Shown here: in pieces, positions 41,843-51,414 of the stretch
Layout of the letters: every line of letters starts with the position of its first letter
Position numbering within the stretch: the stretch's first letter is position 1
Assembly: GCA_041752235.1 (NCBI GenBank)
Contig: JBGSHM010000009.1
Location: 169,374-233,373, forward strand
DNA from: SpSt-398 sp041752235
GTDB lineage: Bacteria > Bacteroidota > Bacteroidia > Chitinophagales > Chitinophagaceae
Length of the DNA stretch: 64,000 nt
Direction of reading: 5' to 3'
Translations under genes and position numbers: made by a program
The notes under the pieces: generated by a model
The model's database searches: none
Told to the model about the DNA's origin: nothing
The model's input: only the letters and a program-made list of their open reading frames with translations

Positions 41843-42958
41843 TTAAACCACGAACCCCTCCATTCTTTTCAAAATTTCTATCTCAATACTTGCCCCCAGG
41901 CCCGGAGTCTCCGGCATGGACATGCGTCCGTTTTCATGATACGTAATTCCCCCGGTGACATAATCTTCGGCATGCATGAGGGGCGTATCAAAATCACAAT
42001 ATTTTACGGCTGAACTGCTTAATGCGAGGTGACCAAAGGCGGTCATCCCCAACCGTGATTCCATAAAGGCACCGATCTGACATTCCATGCCCGCTTTTTC
42101 GGCCAGCTTAAGGATCTTTCGGGCAATTTGCAAGCTTCCGGCCTTTCCCACCTTGATATTGAATTTATCACAGGCTTCCATCTCAATGAGCATACATGCA
42201 TCGAGGTGATCACAGCAGCTTTCATCCGCCATGATGGGGATTGGCGAATTCTTTCTGAGTTTCTTTAATTCATGAAAATGTTTTCGGGCGATCGGCTCTT
42301 CGCAATATTGGATACCCTCTTTTTTCAATGCCTTTAATATCGTTTTTGCATCGTCGGGACTCCAACCCTGGTTGGCATCGAGGCGAAGGGGTATATCTTT
42401 GCCAACCGCGGCACGAATGGCTTTTACCCGTTCAATATCCGGATCAGCTCCTTCGCCCACCTTGATCTTGATGGCCGGATAACCATCTGATTTTATTTTG
42501 ATGGCATCATACACCATCTTTTTCACCTCGCCGATGCTGACCGTGTAGTCTGTATAGAGATCTTTGTTCTTTTTACCCCCTAAAAATTTATAAAGTGGAA
42601 GACCGGCCCATTGGGAGGCAATATCATGAAGCGCCATATCAAAAGCACTTTTGATACTTTGATTGGCATATATAAAATGATCCATCTTCGTCAGACAGTC
42701 TTCGATCTTTAAGGCATTGGCACCTTTGAGCAGGGTTGCGAAATAGCGGGCTACGGAGTAGCAGGTTTCAATGCTTTCGCCATTGATCGGCAGGAAGGGA
42801 TTACATTCGCCAAATCCGCTGATTCCTTTGTCGGTGCGAATGACGACCACGATATTCTCGGCGTTCTCTTCTTTGCCAAAGGCGGTGATAAATGGAGCTT
42901 TAAGGGGGACGTTGAATTTATAGACTTCCGTCTGTATGATGGTGGCCATGTTATTCAT
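41843..42958 (-). CDS. Dipeptide epimerase, enolase superfamily (L-Ala-D/L-Glu epimerase type)
   Basis: 371 residues (an ATG at 42949 is also possible). The capping domain is followed by a barrel with the K-x-K motif I-K-I-K-V-G near 160, metal ligands in R-L-D-A-N-Q-G-W near 190, C-E-E-P near 217, A-D-E-S-C near 242 and the second acid/base lysine in N-I-K-V-G-K near 268. The N-terminal specificity segment and the Asp/His-rich end (D-F-D-T-P-L-M-H-A-E-D) suit the dipeptide epimerases used in murein peptide recycling. The substrate is inferred from family, not tested. Confidence 0.88.
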   Translation of the reverse strand: MNNMATIIQTEVYKFNVPLKAPFITAFGKEENAENIVVVIRTDKGISGFGECNPFLPINGESIETCYSVARYFATLLKGANALKIEDCLTKMDHFIYANQSIKSAFDMALHDIASQWAGLPLYKFLGGKKNKDLYTDYTVSIGEVKKMVYDAIKIKSDGYPAIKIKVGEGADPDIERVKAIRAAVGKDIPLRLDANQGWSPDDAKTILKALKKEGIQYCEEPIARKHFHELKKLRKNSPIPIMADESCCDHLDACMLIEMEACDKFNIKVGKAGSLQIARKILKLAEKAGMECQIGAFMESRLGMTAFGHLALSSSAVKYCDFDTPLMHAEDYVTGGITYHENGRMSMPETPGLGASIEIEILKRMEGFVV

Positions 42959-42975
42959 GCGCCAATGTAAAAAAA

Positions 42976-43041
42976 ATTCCGTGCCTTCTGTGAATTCTGT
43001 GAGCTATTTTTCTCTCACGGAATACATGGAAGGCACGGAAT
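42976..43041. repeat. Palindromic repeat with ATTCCGTGCCTTC ends
   Basis: ATTCCGTGCCTTC (42976-42988) and GAAGGCACGGAAT (43029-43041) are perfect inverted copies; the inside has CTGTGAG/CTCACGG. It lies between the S46 peptidase stop and the epimerase start on the same strand, so it can end the peptidase transcript. Confidence 0.7.
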
Positions 43042-43052
43042 GAGCGATTGCT

Positions 43053-45221
43053 TTACTTCACTAATTTCAATTCTTTGATCAGGTGAGGTGCGCCACCTAA
43101 TTTATCAATACACCAGAGCACGTAGCGTACATCTACGCAGATCGTCCGGTTCAGGTCTTTATCAAACGCGATCTTATGGCTTAGTGCTTCATAGTTACCA
43201 TCAAAGGCCAGACCGATCAGGTTACCACTGGCATCCAGTACAGGCGACCCGGAATTACCACCGGTGATATCATTGGTGGTGATGAACCCGATCACCAGGT
43301 CTTTGCGTACCGGGTCGGCATATTGGCCAAAATCCTTTTTCTTGAGCAATTCGATCTGTTTGGTGGGCAGGTCAAATTCATAATCACCCGCCTTGTATTT
43401 TTCCAATAAGCCTTTCGAAGTGGTGACATAGTCATAGAAAACGGCGTCACGTGGGCGGTATGATTTCACGTTCCCAAAGCTGACCCGCATGGTGAAAGTG
43501 GCGTCGGGGTACATTTTTTTCGCTTTTACCGGATCCATTTCCATGATACCTTTCAGATACAAGCGACCCAATTCGGCATTGGCTGTAGTGAAGGCACGAT
43601 ACTTTGCCAGGTATTTGCTGGTATAATTGGTCACAAAGGCATTCGCCTGGGCATAGGCCGGATCGCTTTGCAGGGTGTTTGCATTGGGGTTTTCCGTAAA
43701 AGCCTTCCATTTGGCATCATCCAAAATCATGGAGGTGGCGAATACGTCGGCAGCATATTTTTTGAAAGTGGCTTCATCATCCAGCGACCCATACTTATCC
43801 TTCAGGTTATAGTAAAAGCCGGAAGGGTGCTGGTCCTTTTCCACTTGTTGATAATACATCATGGTTACAGCAGCGAGGATATTCCGGTCGGAGGGAATAT
43901 TTTCTGCCTTTAGGAATTCCGTCCTTTGTTCCGAGGCTGCTTCGATGGCTTTTTTGGCATCGGCCGGAGTTTTGCCCGGGGTTACCAAGGCCGCTTCTAC
44001 CTGTTGCAGGCTGGAGGCAAATCCAAGCAAGGGAGAGCCCATGATCCCTTCGATCAGGAATACCCGGTTTTTAGAATAGGGGCGCCAATCGGCATAGGCT
44101 TTTTCCCAATCCTTCATCAGGCTTTCGTATTCAGGTTTCCCTTTGGCCCATTGGATAAAGGCTTCTTCGGATTTTTTCTTTTGCCCATACACATCGTATT
44201 TGATCAGTTGCTTGCTTTCTCCGTCAAAAAACTTCCAGTAGTTCGCAATACCGGCATAATCTGAAGCCAGTTGGAGTTTAACCGCCGCGTCTTTTTTCAT
44301 TTCCTCAAACATGAACTTGAGGCGAATATCACGCAGGTTCACGAGTGTGGGGTTATCAATGTCGATCTTTTGTTTGATGCCATAGGAAGTTTCATACCGG
44401 TTGGTACCACCGGGATAGCCATAGATCATGGCATAATCGCCATCACGGAAACCCTTGATCGAAACAGGCAGGAACCATTTTGGTTTCAGGGGAACATTGT
44501 CTGCGCTGTATTTGGCAGGTTTGCCTTCCTTGCTCATATACACACGAAATACGGAGAAGTCACCTGTATGACGGGGCCATTCCCAGTTGTCGGTGTCACC
44601 GCCAAACTTTCCTACATTTTCCGGGGGAGCGCCTACCAACCTTACATCTCGGTACCGTTGGTAAACAAAAACCAGGAACTGGTTGCCTTTGAAAAGCGGA
44701 CTGATGCGTGCCTCAATATCATTAGCAGCATCGGAGTATTTTGCATTTAGCGCATTAATTACACGGGCTTGTACCTGGGCACGTTCAGCGCCTTTCAATC
44801 CTTTCAGGGAGTCAAGTACAGTGGTGGTTACATCTTCAATACGCAGCAGGAACTGAACGGAAAGTTGTCCGCCGGGTATCTCTTCCCCAAAATTTTTGGC
44901 ATAAAAGCCATCCCGCAGGTAGTTGTGTTCAAGGGTACTGCTGGAAGCGATCACATCGTATCCACAGTGGTGATTGGTAAAGATCAGTCCTTGTGAACTC
45001 ACGATCTCACCGGTACATCCACCACCAAAGATCACAATGGCATCTTTGATTGAAGCTTTGTTGATGCTGTAAAGTTGTTCTTTGGTCAGTTTCAACCCTC
45101 TTTTCACCATGTCATTGTACACTTGCTGACCCAATAACAGGGGTAGCCACATGCCTTCATCCGCCATGGAACGAAGAAAGAGACCGACCACTAATACGAA
45201 CGATAGAAAGAATTTTTTCAT
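43053..45221 (-). CDS. S46-family peptidase (DPP7/DPP11-like)
   Basis: 722 residues from the ATG at 45221, which gives the signal peptide M-K-K-F-F-L-S-F-V-L-V-V-G. The chymotrypsin-like halves flank a large helical domain. The catalytic His is in F-T-N-H-H-C-G-Y near 83, an Asp follows in the G-D-T-D-N-W-E-W-P-R-H segment near 215, and the serine is in T-G-G-N-S-G-S-P-V near 640. DPP7/11 remove dipeptides from peptide N-termini in the periplasm of Bacteroidota. Substrate preference (hydrophobic or acidic P1) cannot be fixed by eye. Confidence 0.92.
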   Translation of the reverse strand: MKKFFLSFVLVVGLFLRSMADEGMWLPLLLGQQVYNDMVKRGLKLTKEQLYSINKASIKDAIVIFGGGCTGEIVSSQGLIFTNHHCGYDVIASSSTLEHNYLRDGFYAKNFGEEIPGGQLSVQFLLRIEDVTTTVLDSLKGLKGAERAQVQARVINALNAKYSDAANDIEARISPLFKGNQFLVFVYQRYRDVRLVGAPPENVGKFGGDTDNWEWPRHTGDFSVFRVYMSKEGKPAKYSADNVPLKPKWFLPVSIKGFRDGDYAMIYGYPGGTNRYETSYGIKQKIDIDNPTLVNLRDIRLKFMFEEMKKDAAVKLQLASDYAGIANYWKFFDGESKQLIKYDVYGQKKKSEEAFIQWAKGKPEYESLMKDWEKAYADWRPYSKNRVFLIEGIMGSPLLGFASSLQQVEAALVTPGKTPADAKKAIEAASEQRTEFLKAENIPSDRNILAAVTMMYYQQVEKDQHPSGFYYNLKDKYGSLDDEATFKKYAADVFATSMILDDAKWKAFTENPNANTLQSDPAYAQANAFVTNYTSKYLAKYRAFTTANAELGRLYLKGIMEMDPVKAKKMYPDATFTMRVSFGNVKSYRPRDAVFYDYVTTSKGLLEKYKAGDYEFDLPTKQIELLKKKDFGQYADPVRKDLVIGFITTNDITGGNSGSPVLDASGNLIGLAFDGNYEALSHKIAFDKDLNRTICVDVRYVLWCIDKLGGAPHLIKELKLVK

Positions 45222-45242
45222 ATAGTGCCTTTTTTGTAAAGG

Positions 45243-45277
45243 CAAACCTACTAAGATTCTTGCTTCTTAATTACAAA
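45243..45277 (-). promoter_or_regulatory. Promoter for the S46 peptidase (TTTG, 23 bp, TAGGTTTG)
   Basis: TTTG (complement of 45274-45277) and TAGGTTTG (complement of 45243-45250) precede the ATG at 45221 by 21 bases. It starts at the very end of obgE, so the peptidase can be expressed on its own. Confidence 0.55.
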
Positions 45278-46267
45278 TTATTGATCGTTGGTAAGTGCAT
45301 CCCACACGATATCCTTCAGGGCGGTAAGTCCCTGCCCGGTCAGTGAAGAAATAAATACATGGGGGAGGGTAGTGGGGAGTTCTTTTTTAATGGCCTGGGT
45401 CAGTTCCTCATCCAGCATATCACTCTTGGTTATGGCCAGGAGCATTTTCTTATCGAGTAGTTCGGGGTTGAATTCCTTTAACTCATTTAGCAGGATATCA
45501 AATTCCTCTTTGTGGTCCTTGCTATCGGCGGGTATCACAAAGAGCAGGATGGAGTTACGTTCAATATGCCGGAGAAAACGATGTCCAAGTCCTTTTCCTT
45601 CTGCGGCCCCTTCAATGATTCCCGGCAGATCGGCCACACAAAAGCTTTTTCCATCGCGGTACTCCACAATCCCCAACTGTGGGTTCAGGGTTGTAAAAGC
45701 ATAATCGGCAATTTTGGGTTTGGCCGCTGTGATGACAGAAAGCAAGGTGGATTTACCAGCATTGGGGAATCCCACAAGGCCAACATCCGCGAGTACTTTT
45801 AATTCCAGCACCTTCCAGCCTTCTACACCAGGTTCGCCCGGTTGGGCATAGTCGGGAGCCTGATTGGTGGGTGTGGCAAAATGCGCATTTCCCAAACCAC
45901 CCCTTCCGCCTTTCAGCCATATTTCCTGTTGACCATCTTCCAGTATCTCGATCTCTTTCGTGCCGGTGGTTTCATCAAAGGCGATCGTACCCAGGGGTAC
46001 TTCAATGATGATGTCCTTTCCGTCACGACCGGTCATATTGTTTTTTAAACCATTGTCCCCGTCATCGGCGGCTATATTTTTTTGATACCGTAAGTGCAGC
46101 AGGGTCCAAAGATTACGATTGCCGCGCAAAATGATATTTCCACCACGGCCTCCATCTCCACCGTCGGGACCTGCCTTGGGATTAAATTTGGTTCGGGCAA
46201 AATGCCGGCTGCCTGCGCCACCGTGGCCGGTTTTACAGAAGATGCGTATCTGGTCAACAAAACTCAT
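45278..46267 (-). CDS. obgE: GTPase Obg
   Basis: 329 residues from the ATG at 46267 (M-S-F-V-D-Q-I-R-I-F); a longer reading to 46333 adds an unlikely N-terminus. The Gly-rich Obg fold covers residues 1-158 (K-T-G-H-G-G-A-G, G-P-D-G-G-D-G-G-R-G-G). The G domain has G-F-P-N-A-G-K-S-T near 168, D-L-P-G-I-I-E-G-A near 214 and T-K-S-D near 283. There is no C-terminal OCT domain. It acts in ribosome assembly and stress control. Confidence 0.95.
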   Translation of the reverse strand: MSFVDQIRIFCKTGHGGAGSRHFARTKFNPKAGPDGGDGGRGGNIILRGNRNLWTLLHLRYQKNIAADDGDNGLKNNMTGRDGKDIIIEVPLGTIAFDETTGTKEIEILEDGQQEIWLKGGRGGLGNAHFATPTNQAPDYAQPGEPGVEGWKVLELKVLADVGLVGFPNAGKSTLLSVITAAKPKIADYAFTTLNPQLGIVEYRDGKSFCVADLPGIIEGAAEGKGLGHRFLRHIERNSILLFVIPADSKDHKEEFDILLNELKEFNPELLDKKMLLAITKSDMLDEELTQAIKKELPTTLPHVFISSLTGQGLTALKDIVWDALTNDQ

Positions 46268-46383
46268 ACCTTGATTATAGGATTCACTGGATTTAAAGGA
46301 TTGATTTTCAGGGTTAATCCTAAAATCCCTCAAATCCTGGCCAAAGATAGAGTGTTGTGACCTGATATCTGCAACTAAGTCAC

Positions 46384-46719
46384 TTATCTATGCGGGTGCT
46401 GTGGAATAAGACCGAGTTTTTCCAATTCATTTATGGTTAACCGGGGCGTTTCCTTTCGCGCTATTTTTTTTACCAGATAGCTGGCCGTCCTTTCAGCGGC
46501 TTCTTTGTTGGGGAAACCCATCAGGCTATCTATGGCCGGGATGGTTTCCTGGTGAATGACCACTTGTTCATTCACCAGGATCTCATAACCCCAGGCTTTA
46601 TCCAGTTCTATGACCCTGTAGTCAATTTCGGGTCTGTTGTACCATCGAATCAAAACGAATAATCCAATCGATACAATCCCAAAAACCCCCAGTATCCTGG
46701 TCCTAGTTGTCATCGTCAT
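46384..46719 (-). CDS. DUF4907-like small membrane-anchored protein
   Basis: 111 residues from the ATG at 46719 (or 46713). One N-terminal hydrophobic segment (I-L-G-V-F-G-I-V-S-I-G-L-F-V-L-I) anchors a small domain with W-G-Y-E-I-L-V-N-E-Q-V-V-I-H-Q-E and the helical tail P-N-K-E-A-A-E-R-T-A-S-Y-L-V-K-K-I. This resembles DUF4907, often found beside kelch proteins in Bacteroidota. The start overlaps the kelch gene's end by 17 bp, so the two are translationally coupled. Function unknown. Confidence 0.75.
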   Translation of the reverse strand: MTMTTRTRILGVFGIVSIGLFVLIRWYNRPEIDYRVIELDKAWGYEILVNEQVVIHQETIPAIDSLMGFPNKEAAERTASYLVKKIARKETPRLTINELEKLGLIPQHPHR

Positions 46720-47725
46720 CCTGCTCCGCGGTTGGGTCAAATTCATACATATTATCAAATGACAGTGAGCCGCTGCGACCAGTCAGTACAAATCCCCGGT
46801 CACCCAGTGAAAAAGCAATAGCGCCTGTGCGGGCAGTGCCTTCAAATCCGGTGCGTTGTGTCCAGATATCGGTAGCTGCATTGTATTCCCAGGTTGTACT
46901 AAGCAAACTGCCATTCTCTCCACCGGTGAAGTAGATATAACTTCCCATTTGGAAGGCAACGCCATTGTAGCGGGAGATGGAAGAATAGTCGTCATCGTAT
47001 TCATCATCGCTTACATTGGATATCTTTCTTTTTTCTTCCCAGGTATCGGTGGTAGGGTCATAGGCCCAGAGGTCGTTCAAGGCCGATCCATTATTGGCCC
47101 CACTTATTACATAGGCTTTATCGCTGATCACAAAACTGGTGGCGGCCATACGTTTGGAGCCACCGATACTGGCCTTCTGAGTCCAACTATCTGTCAACGG
47201 ATCGTATTGCCAAAGGTCTTTCAGGTAATTGCCATCATAACCACTGGAGATGTATCCTTTTCCCGACAGGGCAAAACCAACGGCATCATATCGCGCACTA
47301 CCGGTGAAGGAGGCTTTTTGTGTCCAGCTATTTGCGGAAGGATCATATTGCCAAAAATCATTGAGTTTGTTGGTGCCGTCATAGCCTGTACCCAGGTATC
47401 CCTTTCCATCAATGGCAAAGGCCACGGCAGAGTTACGGGCTGTGCCTGGAAGATCAGCGCGTTGGGTCCAATATTTACGCGCATGGCTGTATTCCCATAG
47501 GTCATTGAATCGGTCACGGTCAGTAATACCGGTAGTGAGATATACATAATTCCCAATTACAAAACTTACGGATTCACTTCGGGCATACCCATCAAAATCC
47601 GAAGCACGGCTCCAGTTACCAACCAGGTCTTCTGTACTGTCACTTGTTTTGCCACAACCAATTCCCAGGACGACAGCCCCCAGGAGCATGATACTACCCC
47701 AAACATAAACGTTCACTTTTCGCAT
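46703..47725 (-). CDS. Kelch-repeat lipoprotein
   Basis: 340 residues from the ATG at 47725, giving a lipobox (V-V-L-G-I-G-C). Six or so kelch-type blades follow, each with a D-L-W/D-F-W, Y-D-P and W-T-Q-K pattern (for example D-F-W-Q-Y-D-P-S-A-N-S-W-T-Q-K-A). The protein ends in an acidic tail (E-Q-D-D-D-D-N). It is probably anchored in the outer membrane and faces the cell surface. It overlaps the DUF4907-like gene. Confidence 0.88.
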   Translation of the reverse strand: MRKVNVYVWGSIMLLGAVVLGIGCGKTSDSTEDLVGNWSRASDFDGYARSESVSFVIGNYVYLTTGITDRDRFNDLWEYSHARKYWTQRADLPGTARNSAVAFAIDGKGYLGTGYDGTNKLNDFWQYDPSANSWTQKASFTGSARYDAVGFALSGKGYISSGYDGNYLKDLWQYDPLTDSWTQKASIGGSKRMAATSFVISDKAYVISGANNGSALNDLWAYDPTTDTWEEKRKISNVSDDEYDDDYSSISRYNGVAFQMGSYIYFTGGENGSLLSTTWEYNAATDIWTQRTGFEGTARTGAIAFSLGDRGFVLTGRSGSLSFDNMYEFDPTAEQDDDDN

Positions 47726-47813
47726 ACTATTAATTTTGGGACTAAAAGTACCCGGGGGGTCTCCAAAGGGTTTCATAAAATAGATGAATCGGGAGAATTA
47801 ACCGACGGACAAC

Positions 47814-47960
<147 letters not shown>

Positions 47961-48030
47961 TTCGCCGACACATTTCCCCGATTGGTCTACCTTAACAAAA
48001 TGCCTGCAAGGTGGCTGGATAATTTGCGGC

Positions 48031-49371
48031 ATGATGAAAAATGTTACCCCATTCAGGATCATACTGCCTATTCTTTTTGTTGTTGGACTCTTTTCCTGTT
48101 ATAAGAATACCATCCAATTTGGTACACAGCCTGAAAACGAGTACACCCGGCTGATAGCCATCGATAGTGTGGAGCCTGTTTTGTCCACTATCCTGCTGGA
48201 TTCATTTACCACCAATAATCCGGCCTCTTTTTTTGCCGGAAACCTGCGTGATCCTTATCTGGGGTTGGTTCGTACCGCCAGTTTTTTTAAGATCGATAAG
48301 CCCACTTCGCTGCCAGAGATACCTGTAACAGCCGTATATGATTCTATATGTCTTGTACTTCGGTTGAATGAGTATTATCTGGGCGATACCACCCAACCCT
48401 TGACCATCCAGGTGCATGAACTGGCGGAGGAACTCCAATACCCTTTTTCTACCTATATGTATAATACGACCGACTTTTTGGTAAAGCCGCAGGCATTGGG
48501 GAGCCGCACCATGACCATCCGACCTACTTACGATGATTCGATCCTGATTCGGTTGGATGATGCCAAGGGACTTGATCTCTATAATAAAATTTTTAATGTG
48601 GCAACAGAATTGGCCAGTACCGATGCCTTTCAGCAATACTTGCGTGGATTGCGTTTGTCTGCTTCTGATCCTGATGAGTCTGTGCTTTTTGGTATATTAT
48701 CCAGCAGTGGAAGCCTCGCCATTCGGTTGTTCTATCATCACACGGTACCGTATCCGGAGTCAAAGGAAGTGGATTTTTTATCTGTTAACGATAGCTATGC
48801 CTTTAACCAAATAAAGGCTGACCGTAGCGGGACCTTTCTGGCGAATGGACCCGCCTCCTCGAACGGCTTGAGTGAAATTTCCTCTTCTGCCTCCGGTAAC
48901 CTGTCTTTTATGCAGAGCAATGCCGGGCTTTATTCAAAAGTGATATTCCCTTCTTTGCGCAATATTTTGCAACGAGAAGAAACACTTCGGCTGTTAAAGG
49001 CAGAGTTGTTTTTGCGTCCCATCAAATCTTCGTATGATGATGCCCGCTTTCCCTTGCCCGATACGTTGTATATGGTGGAAACGGATGGGTCAAATGTGGC
49101 GGGCAATGCAGTGGCCGATTCTTCGGGTACAGATGTACAGTATGCCTATCCGGTGATCGATCAACTTTATGGCGTCAATACCTATTATCGGTTTGAGGTC
49201 ACCAATTATATCAAAGCCATGCTGGCCAACTCGAGTGCCACCGATGATGGCTTTTTTATTTTGCAAAAAAACCCTTCCAATCAGTTCAGCCTGCACCGGG
49301 CGGTGTTTGGAAATGCATCCCATGAGTTCAGATCAGAATTGGTTCTATCCGTGGTCACTATAAATAATTAA
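48031..49371 (+). CDS. DUF4270-family lipoprotein
   Basis: 446 residues. The lipobox is V-V-G-L-F-S-C (Cys23). The DUF4270 pattern shows as L-L-D-S-F-T-T-N-N-P-A-S-F-F-A-G-N-L-R-D-P-Y-L-G, V-Y-D-S-I-C-L-V-L-R-L-N near 108, F-L-L-K-A-E-L-F-L-R-P near 318 and the C-terminal Y-R-F-E-V-T-N-Y-I near 388. The function is unknown. The outer-membrane protein gene follows after four bases, so the pair is one operon. Confidence 0.88.
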   Translation: MMKNVTPFRIILPILFVVGLFSCYKNTIQFGTQPENEYTRLIAIDSVEPVLSTILLDSFTTNNPASFFAGNLRDPYLGLVRTASFFKIDKPTSLPEIPVTAVYDSICLVLRLNEYYLGDTTQPLTIQVHELAEELQYPFSTYMYNTTDFLVKPQALGSRTMTIRPTYDDSILIRLDDAKGLDLYNKIFNVATELASTDAFQQYLRGLRLSASDPDESVLFGILSSSGSLAIRLFYHHTVPYPESKEVDFLSVNDSYAFNQIKADRSGTFLANGPASSNGLSEISSSASGNLSFMQSNAGLYSKVIFPSLRNILQREETLRLLKAELFLRPIKSSYDDARFPLPDTLYMVETDGSNVAGNAVADSSGTDVQYAYPVIDQLYGVNTYYRFEVTNYIKAMLANSSATDDGFFILQKNPSNQFSLHRAVFGNASHEFRSELVLSVVTINN

Positions 49372-49375
49372 TTGC

Positions 49376-50635
49376 ATGAGAAAGAGTTGGATTAAAATGG
49401 CGTTGCTGCCATTCGGTTTTCTTTTAGCGGGGAATATTTATTCCCAGTCCATGAATAGTCCATATTCCATTTATGGAATCGGCGACATTGACCGCGCCGC
49501 GGTTAACCGTACGAGTGGTATGGGTGGGGCGGGATTGGCCATTCCTTCCACTTCAGATCTGCTCATTAACAACAATGTGGCATCGATCACCGGGTTGGAG
49601 CGGAGTTTTTTTGTGGTTCAATTAAATGGGGCAGGGCGGTTTTCGCGGTATTCAGGTACCCCTGTTACAGCCAATAACAGCAATAACCGCGATATGTGGA
49701 TTCGGGAGGCTTCGATGCATGTTAAGCTCAATAATTCCTGGGCCAGTGGAGTGGGTTTAAAACCCTATAGCCGGGTCAGTTATTCGTTGGTGGGGAGCCG
49801 CTTTATCGAAGGCACCCAGGATAGTTATGGTACGCTCTATGAAGGGCATGGAGGTATCAATGAGTACTATTGGTCTAATGCCTTTTCATTGGGAAAGAAA
49901 TTTTCCATCGGTATGAAAACCTCGTTGCTTTCCGGAGCGATCAATCAGGAGGAGACCTTGTATGGAAATACGTTGGCCACGAACATTGCCACCAAACAAC
50001 AGGATTATTACAGTCAGTTCAGGGTTGAAGGCGGGGCCTTGTTTAAAACGGCTTTGAATAAAAAATGGGATTGGTCCATTGGGGCAAGGTATATTCCCCA
50101 AACACGACTGTCCTCTGAACGGACCCTGACGGTGGAAGAGAATGGCACCGTCATTCTGGAAGATGAACTGATCGATCGCGACCGCTTTACGTTGCCCACT
50201 ACAGCGGGTATTGGTATGGCTCTGGTAAAGAATAAGCGTTACACTTTTGCGGCGGACTATACCTATGAGAACTGGGCTGCGCTAAAAGTGAATGGGACGG
50301 GTTGGAAGTATGGGGATAGTCATCGATGGGCGGCCGGTTTTGAATCGGTCAAGCGAAATAACCAATGGGGTAAATTAGCGGAGAGTCGTTTTTTTCAATT
50401 GGGTGCATTTTATGAGCGTTCTTCACTCATTGTTCGAAGTGAAGCCATTGATGATATGGGTGTGACGATGGGGTATGGTAAACGGTTTAATAACCGATTG
50501 GCCTATGCCATTTCTGCTACGGCCGGTGTACGGGGAACAAAACAGAATGACCTGATCAAGGAAAATTATTTCCAGCTAACCGTGTCGTTTTCATACCGTG
50601 ACTTTTTATTTAGTAAGGGCAGACAGTATTATTAA
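49376..50635 (+). CDS. Outer-membrane beta-barrel protein, FadL/OMPP1-like
   Basis: 419 residues with a signal peptide (L-L-A-G-N-I-Y-S-Q). The mature N-terminus S-P-Y-S-I-Y-G-I-G-D-I and the G-M-G-G-A-G-L-A-I-P...N-N-V-A-S-I-T-G-L segment match FadL/OMPP1-like proteins; amphipathic strands follow to the terminal F-S-Y-R-D-F-L-F. It may move hydrophobic compounds, but no substrate is evident. It follows the DUF4270 gene by 4 bp and its stop overlaps the convergent paaY by 4 bp. Confidence 0.8.
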   Translation: MRKSWIKMALLPFGFLLAGNIYSQSMNSPYSIYGIGDIDRAAVNRTSGMGGAGLAIPSTSDLLINNNVASITGLERSFFVVQLNGAGRFSRYSGTPVTANNSNNRDMWIREASMHVKLNNSWASGVGLKPYSRVSYSLVGSRFIEGTQDSYGTLYEGHGGINEYYWSNAFSLGKKFSIGMKTSLLSGAINQEETLYGNTLATNIATKQQDYYSQFRVEGGALFKTALNKKWDWSIGARYIPQTRLSSERTLTVEENGTVILEDELIDRDRFTLPTTAGIGMALVKNKRYTFAADYTYENWAALKVNGTGWKYGDSHRWAAGFESVKRNNQWGKLAESRFFQLGAFYERSSLIVRSEAIDDMGVTMGYGKRFNNRLAYAISATAGVRGTKQNDLIKENYFQLTVSFSYRDFLFSKGRQYY

Positions 50636-51222
50636 TGCTTCTTTTTCGGGGTCAGGGTTCCTTTTTCCCGTTTGGGCCAATTTTCAGGAATCTCCCGGAG
50701 TTCTTCGGTGGCTTTCCATTTTTCAAACATTTCCGCCGGAAGTTGTTGATAGAGTCGGGTGCCTTCGGTTTTCCAGGCGATCATTTCATCGGTAACTTCT
50801 TTTATGATTTTTGCGGGGTTTCCGGCCAGTAAGCTGCGTCGGGGAATGATTTCACCTTGTTTCACTAAACTAAGAGCGCCAACAATGGATTCTTCACCCA
50901 ATACCACTTCGTCCATGACCACGGCATTCATTCCGACCAGGCAATTTCTTCCGATCTCGGCTCCATGGATCACCGCCCCATGCCCGATATGTGCTCCTTC
51001 GCGGAGGAGGGTTGTAAATCCCGGGAACATATGAATGGTGCAATTTTCCTGCACATTGCATCCATCTTCCAGGATGATGCTTCCCCAATCGCCCCGAAGG
51101 GCTGCACCCGGGCCGATATAACAATTTTTACCAATGATCACATCTCCTGTAACCGCAGCCTGCGGATGTATAAAAGAAGAGGGGTGAACGACGGGGGTGT
51201 AGGGGCCGAAGGAGTAGATCAT
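50632..51222 (-). CDS. paaY: PaaY-type left-handed beta-helix (gamma carbonic anhydrase-like) protein
   Basis: 196 residues of hexapeptide repeats (for example V-T-G-D-V-I, I-G-K-N-C-Y, V-Q-E-N-C-T, I-G-H-G-A-V). Three metal-ligand histidines are in I-H-M-F, H-I-G-H-G and V-I-H-G. The long C-terminal part L-Y-Q-Q-L-P-A and W-P-K-R-E matches PaaY, a thioesterase in phenylacetate breakdown. Assignment to PaaY rather than another gamma-carbonic-anhydrase-like protein is helped by the paaI and paaG genes upstream on the same strand. Confidence 0.8.
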   Translation of the reverse strand: MIYSFGPYTPVVHPSSFIHPQAAVTGDVIIGKNCYIGPGAALRGDWGSIILEDGCNVQENCTIHMFPGFTTLLREGAHIGHGAVIHGAEIGRNCLVGMNAVVMDEVVLGEESIVGALSLVKQGEIIPRRSLLAGNPAKIIKEVTDEMIAWKTEGTRLYQQLPAEMFEKWKATEELREIPENWPKREKGTLTPKKKH

Positions 51223-51309
51223 GGGGCTGGATAGGATTGTTTAGTTATAATTATCGATTTCGGCAATATAAATGTAGTTGGAACTGAATATTAAAAATCA
51301 TCCGGAGCA

Positions 51310-51367
51310 AAATTGCTAATTCAAATAAGCAAAATCGCAAGAAATTGCTAATTCAAATTAGCAATTT
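51310..51367. repeat. Paired TTGCTAATTCAAAT repeats with hairpin
   Basis: The sequence AAATTGCTAATTCAAAT occurs twice (about 51310 and 51342). The second forms a 10-bp perfect stem, AAATTGCTAA with TTAGCAATTT. It lies upstream of paaY and just after the end of the gene at 51415, so it may be an operator or a terminator. Confidence 0.55.
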
Positions 51368-51414
51368 TGGACAAAATAAATGTAAAACTTTGAATGTCAA
51401 TAAATTAAATACTC

